From contig CAINDO010000449.1 in assembly GCA_903847385.1 (NCBI GenBank), forward strand, positions 1 to 64,000: a stretch of DNA of 64,000 nt, in the 5' to 3' direction. The notes under the pieces were generated by a model. It did not search any database and was not told the origin of the DNA. It saw only the letters and a program-made list of their open reading frames with translations. This DNA is from an uncultured Myxococcales bacterium. Lineage in GTDB: Bacteria > Myxococcota_A > Bradymonadia > UBA7976 > UBA1532. Position numbers and translations under genes: made by a program. Of this stretch, positions 52,310-59,329 are shown one piece after another; position 1 is the stretch's first letter; every line of letters begins with the position of its first letter.

Positions 52310-53173
52310 TCAGGCCATCCGCTGCTGATGTGCGAGCTCGACAAGCACCTTGAGCGCCGGCTTCGTCACGTCGCTGTCTTTCAACCGGAGCCGGTAGCAG
52401 TTCCACCGGTTATCGTAGCTGAGCGCATCAAGCCCCGCCTCAGCGATTACCTTGTCGATATCCGGCGACTCGCGCAACTTCACCTCCATGACCACGTGCG
52501 CCTTCTGCGGAGTGAAAGTGACGAAGTTGATTGCCCTGCCGTCCTTCTGAAGCCCGATGTAGAATTTATTATACTTCAACTCGACGGCTGGGTCGATTTC
52601 GCGCGCAATCGCGAAGAGCTTGTCGGCAGTCGCTACCGTGGCGGGCTTGGCGCGCTGCTCCCAGTACGCACGGTCCGCAGGGGCCGCTTCGGCTGCCTCG
52701 TCCTCGTCCACGACGCCTCGGCGGAGTTCGTCCAGGACCGTAGTGAAAACAAGCGTCGTTTGATCTCCGACCTCCAGCGCCTGAACCCTGATCGCAACGA
52801 GTGGAATCGCACCGTTGAACAACGAAATCACATTCAGGAACCGGCCAGTCACGTCCTCCGCGATGATCACCGCGCAGTGGTCGTACTGCGGATAGCGCTT
52901 CCGCTCGACGTCCCAGTACTCGATCGTCCGAACAATGTGCGTCTCGTCCGTTGCGCCCAGCTGCAGCTCAACCTCATACCGCCGCTTGGTCTCCCTGTCC
53001 TGCAGCAACAGGTCCAGACGACCGCCCGATGGCTGGATTCGCTCTGCTTGGAGCATCACGAGGTCGCCAAGCCCGAGAATTGACGGATCGTCCTGTATCA
53101 ACTTTTGCACCCACTTCTCGTCCAACTCCGGGTGCAGCTTCATGTTCAGCATTTTTGGCTTTACATATTTCAT
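52310..53173 (-). CDS. PD-(D/E)XK-like nuclease family protein
   Basis: 287 residues. The N-terminal half has a restriction-endonuclease-like core: LVMLQAERIQPSGGRLDLLLQD, then RYEVELQLGATDETHI, followed by RTIEYWDVERKRYPQYDH and AVIIAEDVTGRF. The second catalytic residue pair reads ELQ where E-x-K is usual, so catalysis may be altered. The C-terminal part (TPQKAHVVMEVKLRESPDIDKVIAEAGLDALSYDNRW) resembles a DUF5655-type domain. It resembles a conserved, uncharacterised bacterial family. Located between parB and the low-GC operon. Confidence 0.65.
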   Translation of the reverse strand: MKYVKPKMLNMKLHPELDEKWVQKLIQDDPSILGLGDLVMLQAERIQPSGGRLDLLLQDRETKRRYEVELQLGATDETHIVRTIEYWDVERKRYPQYDHCAVIIAEDVTGRFLNVISLFNGAIPLVAIRVQALEVGDQTTLVFTTVLDELRRGVVDEDEAAEAAPADRAYWEQRAKPATVATADKLFAIAREIDPAVELKYNKFYIGLQKDGRAINFVTFTPQKAHVVMEVKLRESPDIDKVIAEAGLDALSYDNRWNCYRLRLKDSDVTKPALKVLVELAHQQRMA

Positions 53174-53250
53174 TACAACTCCAGGCTGGTCCCAGAAACA
53201 GAGTGGCCGATAGGTGCAAATGCAAGCGCCAATGCCGTGCGGCCGGTTAC

Positions 53251-54162
53251 CTACCCCAGCAGCTTCAGCAGCTTCTCCAGTTCGGCCTTCATCAGCACCT
53301 TCTCCGTCGGCGTGAGCTTGCCGATCTCCACCTTCACCGGTGAGAACCGGACTTCTCCGGCCTTCAGGTCCGTCTGCTTCGGCTGGAAGAGGCTGACGAA
53401 CCCCGGAGCGGCCTTCTTCGCGGCTGCTTTGCGGAATTCCTTCTTCAGCTGGGCGACCGAGAGTTGCTCGTCATTGACGCGCTTGACCCAGCGCAGGTAG
53501 TCCGCAGGCTTCCCGTCACCGAGCAGCGCACGAAGGGTGATAGCGTGCGTGGCCTGGAAGGGCTGCTCCGGGTCATCCACTGCCTCTTGTACGGCAGGTG
53601 GCAGTTTGAGGAGCGACTTGACGTTCCGTTGCTGCCGCTCGTTCAGCCCGAGCACGCCCGCGATGTCGGTCCCCGTGTAGCCGCGGGCCTCGTATCCCCG
53701 GATCGCGATGGCCTTGTCGATGTCGCTGTAGGTCTTCCGGTTGGAGTTCTCGAGGACGGAGACCCGATACGCCTCCTCGTCGGTCAGCATACGGACAACA
53801 GCGGGGACCTCCGTGAGCCCCGCGTTCCTGGCAGCCGTCGTCCGCCGGAACCCGCAGATCAGCTGAAACTTCGGTCCCTTCCTGCCGTCCTTCGCCCGCA
53901 GCACGATGGGCACCTGGATCCCCTGGGCCTTGATCGATTCCTCCAGCGGGCCGGTCCGAAGAGCCGCTCGGAACATGTACGCCTCGTCGGCGAGGTCGAT
54001 GTCCTCGATGGGGACCATCTGGACCTTGCCGGCACCCAGGGCGATGGAGGGAGCCGGCGAAACCGCCTCGCCATCGGCGGCAGTGCCTGCAGCGCCTTCG
54101 GCCGCCTCCAGGCTCGACACCATCGTCTCCGCTTCGGTCTGCTCCCGTTTCCCGCTGCTCAC
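53251..54162 (-). CDS. ParB/Spo0J-like partition or DNA-binding protein
   Basis: 303 residues from a GTG with AAGAGG upstream. The ParB N-domain is visible: VPIEDIDLADEAYMFR, ESIKAQGIQVPIVL, and FQLICGFRRTTAARNAG, the CTP-binding GxRRxxA box. An HTH region follows (TDEEAYRVSVLENSNRKTYSDIDKAIAI; YTGTDIAGVLGLNERQQRNV). No parA neighbour is seen. It could help segregate the element when excised or act as a regulator. A perfect 18-bp palindrome lies 88 bases upstream. Confidence 0.85.
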   Translation of the reverse strand: MSSGKREQTEAETMVSSLEAAEGAAGTAADGEAVSPAPSIALGAGKVQMVPIEDIDLADEAYMFRAALRTGPLEESIKAQGIQVPIVLRAKDGRKGPKFQLICGFRRTTAARNAGLTEVPAVVRMLTDEEAYRVSVLENSNRKTYSDIDKAIAIRGYEARGYTGTDIAGVLGLNERQQRNVKSLLKLPPAVQEAVDDPEQPFQATHAITLRALLGDGKPADYLRWVKRVNDEQLSVAQLKKEFRKAAAKKAAPGFVSLFQPKQTDLKAGEVRFSPVKVEIGKLTPTEKVLMKAELEKLLKLLG

Positions 54163-54249
54163 TGAGAATCCTCTTGTCGAAGTTGCCGAAGCACTTTCGG
54201 ACGATGAAGTTCGCAGTGCAAGGTCAAACTCGGAGAAATGAAGAAGCGG

Positions 54250-54267
54250 GCGGCAATCGATTGCCGC
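54250..54267. promoter_or_regulatory. 18-bp perfect palindrome upstream of parB, candidate ParB-binding site
   Basis: GCGGCAATCGATTGCCGC is fully self-complementary. Its size and symmetry match parS-type centromere sites, although the sequence differs from the Spo0J consensus. A copy with one mismatch is at 18686-18703, and CGGCAATCGA (the left half) lies at 8704-8713. An autoregulatory operator is the alternative. Confidence 0.6.
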
Positions 54268-54383
54268 GACCGTCGCTGGGCGAGAACCGCTTGGAATGAC
54301 CTTGGGCGGCGCTCGTAGGCCGCAGTCCTGCAGGTCGCCAAAATCTTGGGTCCACGATCATTACGCCTGGCTGACCCCGTACG

Positions 54384-55070
54384 TCATGCTTCAGCTTGCG
54401 GCACGTTGCACGTTGCGAGTCCGTGGGCGCGGCACCCGCGGGCGTCGACGACAATCCAGGAGATCGTCCCTCCGACCGCATCTGGCTCCTGTTCAATCGC
54501 GTGCTCGATCCGGAGCGCTGCAACCGTAGTGAGCCTATTGCCGTCGCAGTGCCCTTGACCGCGGGTGAACTCTGGTGCGCTGAGCATCTTGCCACGCGGC
54601 GTGCGCCCGAGGCGGCTACCTCTCTTCCTCGGGATGTCGGCCCAACACGACACCGGCACCTCGTCGACCAACTGGAACGACTTCAAATGGCCGCCCTCGT
54701 TGAACCCGCCTTGCCATCTGGAGACCCTTGGGAACTCCCCTTGCGTGTCGACGACCAGGATCTCGCACAAGGTCGACACCAACTCGGGCCGATGTTCCCG
54801 CAGCCGACGATGAACTTCCCGAATCTGGGCGACAAGCTCCTCGGCGGAACAAGGGACCGTGGCAGTACCTGGGTTCGCCGCCACCGCACTTTCGAGGCGA
54901 ATGATCGCCTCGAAAACTGATGAGCGCCCGGAGGTTCCGACGAGGAAGCGTCCAAACAAGAGTGCAATCTTGGCGCACGTTCCTGTCACCTTCCCGTCGT
55001 CGTCTGTGATCGCGGAATCCGCCGCGATCACAGACGCACTGCTGTCGGCCCATGCCGTAATGTAGGTCAT
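54384..55070 (-). CDS. possible Ntn-hydrolase/proteasome-like protein
   Basis: 228 residues from the ATG after GGGGGGCAG. Begins MTYITAWADSSASVIAADSAITDDDGK, which resembles the first two strands of proteasome-beta/HslV-type Ntn hydrolases (T-x-I-x-A... V-I-A-A-D-S), followed by AKIALLFGRFLVGTSGRSSVFEAI. If the initiator Met is removed, Thr2 would be the nucleophile. It is the last gene of the operon led by 56854 and shares the XRE-ImmA context. The assignment is tentative. Confidence 0.5.
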   Translation of the reverse strand: MTYITAWADSSASVIAADSAITDDDGKVTGTCAKIALLFGRFLVGTSGRSSVFEAIIRLESAVAANPGTATVPCSAEELVAQIREVHRRLREHRPELVSTLCEILVVDTQGEFPRVSRWQGGFNEGGHLKSFQLVDEVPVSCWADIPRKRGSRLGRTPRGKMLSAPEFTRGQGHCDGNRLTTVAALRIEHAIEQEPDAVGGTISWIVVDARGCRAHGLATCNVPQAEA

Positions 55071-55124
55071 TCTGCCCCCCTTTGGCGTGAAACTCGCTTC
55101 CACGCCCCATCAACCATTGCTGCG

Positions 55125-56231
55125 TCACGGGGCTGCTCTCAACAGCAGGCCTTCGAGGTCCTGCGGGCGAACCCCAAGAAGTGTTGCGATGTCGGCCCGA
55201 CTGCTTTCCTCCTCTGCAATCTGCAGTGCCTGGCCGAGCACCACCGGGAATTCTCTGTTTGGCTCATCGGGCTCCGCCGTGCCGAAGTGTTGATTCAGGT
55301 AGACGAAGGCCCTCCGGTAACTGGCCTCCGAAAGCACACCGAGGTCACGGGAACGGCGGACGATTGCGCGCGCCGAGACACGCCAGCGGCGTTTGAGTTC
55401 CCAAATCAGCTCCCAGTTCAGCCAACGCGGCGCTTCACGGATGAATGATTCACTCGGCATGAGGAATGCGCTCGCGAACAGGTTCGCTTGCCGCTCAAGC
55501 TCAGGATTGCCCGGCTGCGCATCTACGTGCATCACCAAGTGGCCGAGTTCGTGGGCTGCGTCGAATCGGGAGCGCGCCGGAGCCCCCTTCCCGTCGGAGA
55601 GGAACAGGAACGGGCGCTGCTTCCCAGAGCCCGCCCGCCAGCCGGAAAACGCGTCTACTTCGGAGCACTCGTTCGATATATATGTAACAATCGCACCTCT
55701 CCCTTCCAATAGCCACACGACGTTGCTGATGGGGCCGGGTCCGAGCGCCCACGCCCGGCGAACTTCATCCGCCGCTCGTTCCACGTCGCCATCGCTCGCG
55801 ACGGCTCGGTCGAGGCGCGGAATTTGCTCTGCTGGAATCGCTGCGTACTCCTCAAGCACATCTGCAAGTTCGCAAAGAAGAGTTCCCACGGACAGGAGAT
55901 AGCGCCGGTCCCGTTGGGTGGCCGAGCGAAGGCTTCGGAAGTGACACGACTCCACCGAGAGGACGCCGGCAGCCAGTTCCTTCGCAAAGAATCCCGCCGG
56001 TACGCCGAGCGCGAGAGCAAGCTCCCCCACAGTGCGGCCATCGGGCTTGATACGCCCGGATTCAAACTGGCTCATGGCGCTGGGAGTTCGCGCCACCCGC
56101 TCGGCGAGCTCAGCCTTCGTGAGCTTCCGGAGCTCGCGCGCGAGCGTAAGGCGTTCGGGGCGAAACAGCTGAGCAGCCAAGTGATGGTCATTAGGACCAA
56201 GGGTTAGCGGGGGCTGGAAACCTCGGGTCAT
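55125..56231 (-). CDS. XRE-HTH plus ImmA/IrrE metallopeptidase
   Basis: 368 residues. The N-terminal HTH (LTLARELRKLTKAELAERVARTPSAMSQFESG) is followed by an ImmA/IrrE domain with zinc motif AAHELGHLVMHVDA and a downstream ERQANLFASAFLMP box. Proteins of this type cleave a partner repressor when triggered by DNA damage or infection, releasing mobile-element or defence genes. The start overlaps the stop of the preceding gene (ATGA), so the partner is probably that 208-residue protein or the following gene. Soluble and cytosolic. Confidence 0.88.
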   Translation of the reverse strand: MTRGFQPPLTLGPNDHHLAAQLFRPERLTLARELRKLTKAELAERVARTPSAMSQFESGRIKPDGRTVGELALALGVPAGFFAKELAAGVLSVESCHFRSLRSATQRDRRYLLSVGTLLCELADVLEEYAAIPAEQIPRLDRAVASDGDVERAADEVRRAWALGPGPISNVVWLLEGRGAIVTYISNECSEVDAFSGWRAGSGKQRPFLFLSDGKGAPARSRFDAAHELGHLVMHVDAQPGNPELERQANLFASAFLMPSESFIREAPRWLNWELIWELKRRWRVSARAIVRRSRDLGVLSEASYRRAFVYLNQHFGTAEPDEPNREFPVVLGQALQIAEEESSRADIATLLGVRPQDLEGLLLRAAP

Positions 56232-56854
56232 GCGCCGCTTCCAGGCCTACGCCGGCGCTGGATGACCGGCACCTCGATCGTCTCCTCGGGCGGCAACGTG
56301 GCCTTGATCGGCTCGCGCTCGCGAACCCCGTCACCCCGCTGCCAGATCCGCTCGGCGTGGCCCCATCGCTTGATTCGGTTGTTGTCGTCAATTGAATCGG
56401 GGAGGGCGAGGTACACCGCGCACAGGCCGTCGGTCGGGTTTCCGAGATGAGCAATGACCACGCCACCCGCACGCGGTGGGCGCTCGAAACCCGGCAAAGT
56501 CAGCTGGTGATTGGACAACGTCCATGCAGCACTACAATTGTCCGGGAGCGCCTCGTCGATCGATTCGCGCTCGTTGCTCCCAACCCGGTGGCAGCCTACC
56601 TCGAAGCCTGCCACGTCGAGACGAAATACCGGCGTTCTGCTCTTCACCACCACGCCATGCAGGGATGCGGCGTCGACAAGGCGCTTCGCCGCATAGTGGT
56701 AGACGCAGAACCCGAACGTTGACGGGTTGCTCCCCTCTTCGGGCTTGTAGTCCTCGCAGGCCTTCGAATAGGCGTTTCGGAGACTACCGACGATGGCGTC
56801 ACGCCACTCGGGCACGAAGGCCTTCTGGAACTGGGCACGCAACTTGTCGGGCAT
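56228..56854 (-). CDS. unknown partner gene of the XRE-ImmA protein
   Basis: 208 residues from the ATG preceded by TGGAGG; an ATG four codons upstream is possible. Contains YHYAAKRLVDAASLHGVVVKS, VFRLDVAGFEVGCHRVG and TNHQLTLPGF-like blocks, and ends in a basic tail. I do not recognise the family. Translational overlap with the XRE-ImmA gene suggests a matched pair, for example effector or substrate with regulator. Confidence 0.6.
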   Translation of the reverse strand: MPDKLRAQFQKAFVPEWRDAIVGSLRNAYSKACEDYKPEEGSNPSTFGFCVYHYAAKRLVDAASLHGVVVKSRTPVFRLDVAGFEVGCHRVGSNERESIDEALPDNCSAAWTLSNHQLTLPGFERPPRAGGVVIAHLGNPTDGLCAVYLALPDSIDDNNRIKRWGHAERIWQRGDGVREREPIKATLPPEETIEVPVIQRRRRPGSGA

Positions 56855-57096
56855 CGCAGCCTCCATTCGTTGCGGTAGAATGTAGCATACTGCTCACTTT
56901 CTGCAACAAACTTAAGGCAGGTGCGCGTTCCGCAGAGCCGATCACGTGACGGCGGATTCTCCCGGCGCGATGCGGCCGATCTGCTGGGTGGGGTACGCCG
57001 AGGGATATCCGTTGTGCATTAAAGCGCAGCTTGCACAACGAGCCGGCCCCTGGTACTCCTCCTCCGCCACGACAACCACGCGGAGGAGTTCACGCC

Positions 57097-58452
57097 ATGG
57101 CGTACGTCCGGAAGAAGGGCAACCAGCTCGCAATCGTCCACGGAGAGCGGGACGAGGCAGGCGCGGTCCAGCAGCGGACGCTGTTCACCATCTACTCGAA
57201 GGCTGAGGCCCTTGCCGCGGTCGGCGACCAGACGAGCCTCTTCAGACACATCCTCGAGAGCGACAACCCGAACATCAAGTTCAACTGGTCCACCATCGAG
57301 CGGGACATCAAGGCCGACCTCGGCCACCTCCCCGACCTGGTCGCCTACAAGCCCCACCGTGTGGAGGGGCAGTTCAGGGAGGCCCTGGTCGGCTTCGCGC
57401 GGGAGTTACTCCTGGCCGACCCCCAGACCCTCATCTCGTCCGCCCGCCTCCTCCAGGGCCAGAGGCGTGAGCTGGAGTACGTCAAGAAGCTCATCGACTG
57501 GCGGCTCAGCCTCACCGACCAGAAGGAGAACGAGTGGAACCGGGACAACCCCTTCTTCTGGCGAGCGACGATGGCCAGGAAGGGGGTCCCGAGCGACGCC
57601 TGGGAGGAGCTGGAGGAGCTGTTCAACTCGGGCAACCATGACGGCGCGGAGGCCCTCGCGAAGCTCCTGGTGGAGGCGTGGGACAACTTCGCCATCGGCC
57701 ACAACTACCTGGGCCTCGTGAAGATGGAGCGGCGCGACTTCCAGGGGGCCGTCGCGGACTTCCAGAAGGCGATGGAGGTCGGGCGCACGCTGTTCCCGAA
57801 GCGGATCAAGAAGGCCGACTACTGGTCGGACCACGAGACCCGGCCCTACATCCGGTCGATGTGCTACCTGGCGCAGGCCTACAACCGGCTCGGGGAGTAC
57901 AGGAAGGCACTGGACCTCTGCGACCGCCTGGAGAGGGAGTGCGGCCAGGACATCACGGGCACGACGGAGCGGATTCCGCTCTACCTGAACAGCCGGCAGT
58001 GGGATCTGGCCAAGCGGGCCGCGTCGACGGTCCACGGGATCTACCCGGAGGAGACCTTCGCACTGGCGTTCGCGACATTCGAACTCGGGGACAGAAAGGC
58101 GGCCGCGGCCTACATGCTCCACGCCGTGATCAGGTTCCCCCGGGCCGCCAGGATGCTCTGCGGGGAGAAGCGCAGGACGGCCCCCAAGGGGTACGAAGAG
58201 GTCAACGACCACAACACCGGGGTCGGCCTGCTGCGGGACCTGGAGACCTACCTGAAGGAGCACCGAAAGGCGGTGGGATTCTTGAAGGAGTTCATGGGTC
58301 GGCCCGAGGTCGTCGCGCTCGTGGAAGAGGCCAAGCAGGTTCGGGAGAAGGCGAGCGCGAACCGCACCGAGGACCGGACCTGGTACGACCGCCGGGCCGA
58401 GATGGAGGGGCTGCCGTTCGCACAGGCGAAGGCGATCGAATTGGGGCTGTGA
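57097..58452 (+). CDS. TPR-containing soluble protein
   Basis: 451 residues from an ATG with CGGAGGAG. The N-terminus (MAYVRKKGNQLAIVHGERDE) looks like a short DNA- or RNA-linked beta-hairpin. A helical region (SLFRHILESDNPNIKFNWSTIERDIKADLGHL) follows, then TPR-like repeats (FAIGHNYLGLVKMERRDFQGAVADFQKAMEVG; RLGEYRKALDLCDRL). No catalytic motif. It is divergent from the XRE-ImmA operon and is followed by a hairpin just after the stop. The function is unknown; a signalling or scaffold role is likely. Confidence 0.75.
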   Translation: MAYVRKKGNQLAIVHGERDEAGAVQQRTLFTIYSKAEALAAVGDQTSLFRHILESDNPNIKFNWSTIERDIKADLGHLPDLVAYKPHRVEGQFREALVGFARELLLADPQTLISSARLLQGQRRELEYVKKLIDWRLSLTDQKENEWNRDNPFFWRATMARKGVPSDAWEELEELFNSGNHDGAEALAKLLVEAWDNFAIGHNYLGLVKMERRDFQGAVADFQKAMEVGRTLFPKRIKKADYWSDHETRPYIRSMCYLAQAYNRLGEYRKALDLCDRLERECGQDITGTTERIPLYLNSRQWDLAKRAASTVHGIYPEETFALAFATFELGDRKAAAAYMLHAVIRFPRAARMLCGEKRRTAPKGYEEVNDHNTGVGLLRDLETYLKEHRKAVGFLKEFMGRPEVVALVEEAKQVREKASANRTEDRTWYDRRAEMEGLPFAQAKAIELGL

Positions 58453-58453
58453 A

Positions 58454-58470
58454 GCGGCACATCGTGCCGC
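58454..58470 (+). terminator. hairpin after the TPR gene
   Basis: GCGGCAC and GTGCCGC form a 7-bp stem with loop ATC, two bases past the stop. A short A/G-rich stretch rather than a T-run follows, so an intrinsic terminator is possible but not strong. Confidence 0.45.
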
Positions 58471-58621
58471 GGAACAAGAAGAACGAGAAGACGGCGGATT
58501 GACAGGGCGGCCCCAATTCGGGCAGTCGATAGCGAGACCGCCATCCTGCCGGGGACCACGCGCCATCCCGGCGCGCCAGGCGGCTTCTGCGGTTGGCCGA
58601 GTTCGGGGGGGGTGAGGATCG

Positions 58622-59011
58622 ATGGAGATGCAGGTCGGCGCGTACTTGGTGAGGGGCCTCGCGCTGCGGGCGTTGGTGCTTGGCGTGGTGCTCGGCTACG
58701 ACTTCGTGCCCGGGGTCGAGTGCAGACGTTGGAGGGACGGGTTCATCGTCGGCGTGTTCGCCGCCCTGGCCGCCCAAATAGCGCTCGTCGTCGTGTCGAT
58801 TGTCCTGGGCCAGGCCGGCGTTTTCCAGCTATTCGGTGTCGCTGTGCTCGTCGAAGGGGCGGTGCTGGCGGGCGCGGTGTGGCTGGCGGGGCTGAAGGGC
58901 CGCTTCGTCGAGGTTCGCAGAGTCCCCGGACTGCTCGCCGTCAGCTTCATCGTGCTGGCGACCGAGCAACTGCTGCGTCTGGTGCTGGACCCGCTCTGGA
59001 ACCGCTGGTAG
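58622..59011 (+). CDS. small integral membrane protein
   Basis: 129 residues from an ATG with TGAGGA upstream. At least three hydrophobic segments (ALRALVLGVVLGYDF; FIVGVFAALAAQIALVVVSIVLG; LFGVAVLVEGAVLAGAVWLA) and a fourth near LLAVSFIVLATEQLLRL. No family recognised. It is convergent with the small membrane protein gene at 59022, with ten bases between. Confidence 0.6.
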   Translation: MEMQVGAYLVRGLALRALVLGVVLGYDFVPGVECRRWRDGFIVGVFAALAAQIALVVVSIVLGQAGVFQLFGVAVLVEGAVLAGAVWLAGLKGRFVEVRRVPGLLAVSFIVLATEQLLRLVLDPLWNRW

Positions 59012-59021
59012 TTGGACGCGG

Positions 59022-59327
59022 TCAGCGAGCGAGCGCGCCGAAGAGCAGGCAAAGCGCGGCCGAGAAGCCCACAAACGCAACAAGGCCGCCGAAGAAGAGC
59101 CGCAGCAGAAATATTGCAGCGCTGATCGCGGCGCAGACGGCGGAGAAGACCATCCACCCGCCGAGCGCGTAGCCAATCACCTGCCCAAGCAGGAATGGGC
59201 GCTCGATGAGGGCGACGATCAGCAGGGCGGGAACGCCGTAGCCCGCGATGGTGATGGCGCGAAAGAGGCGGAGTTGCTTCTCGTGGGCTGCTTGGCTATC
59301 CGCCTTCTCGGAGTGGGTGGCGAACAT
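59022..59327 (-). CDS. small membrane protein of the FGE-like operon
   Basis: 101 residues from an ATG two bases after the stop of the upstream FGE-like gene. Three hydrophobic segments follow a charged start (MFATHSEKADSQAAHEKQLRLF): TIAGYGVPALLIVALIE, VIGYALGGWMVFSAVCAAISAAIFLL and GGLVAFVGFSAALCLLFGAL. Probably a partner of the preceding protein in the membrane. No family recognised. Confidence 0.65.
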   Translation of the reverse strand: MFATHSEKADSQAAHEKQLRLFRAITIAGYGVPALLIVALIERPFLLGQVIGYALGGWMVFSAVCAAISAAIFLLRLFFGGLVAFVGFSAALCLLFGALAR

Positions 59328-59329
59328 CG

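Noticed and set aside
58449-58502. 17-codon ORF overlapping the TPR gene stop (GTGA)
   Set aside because: Its sequence is mostly the hairpin GCGGCAC-ATC-GTGCCGC, which explains the bases better as an RNA structure.
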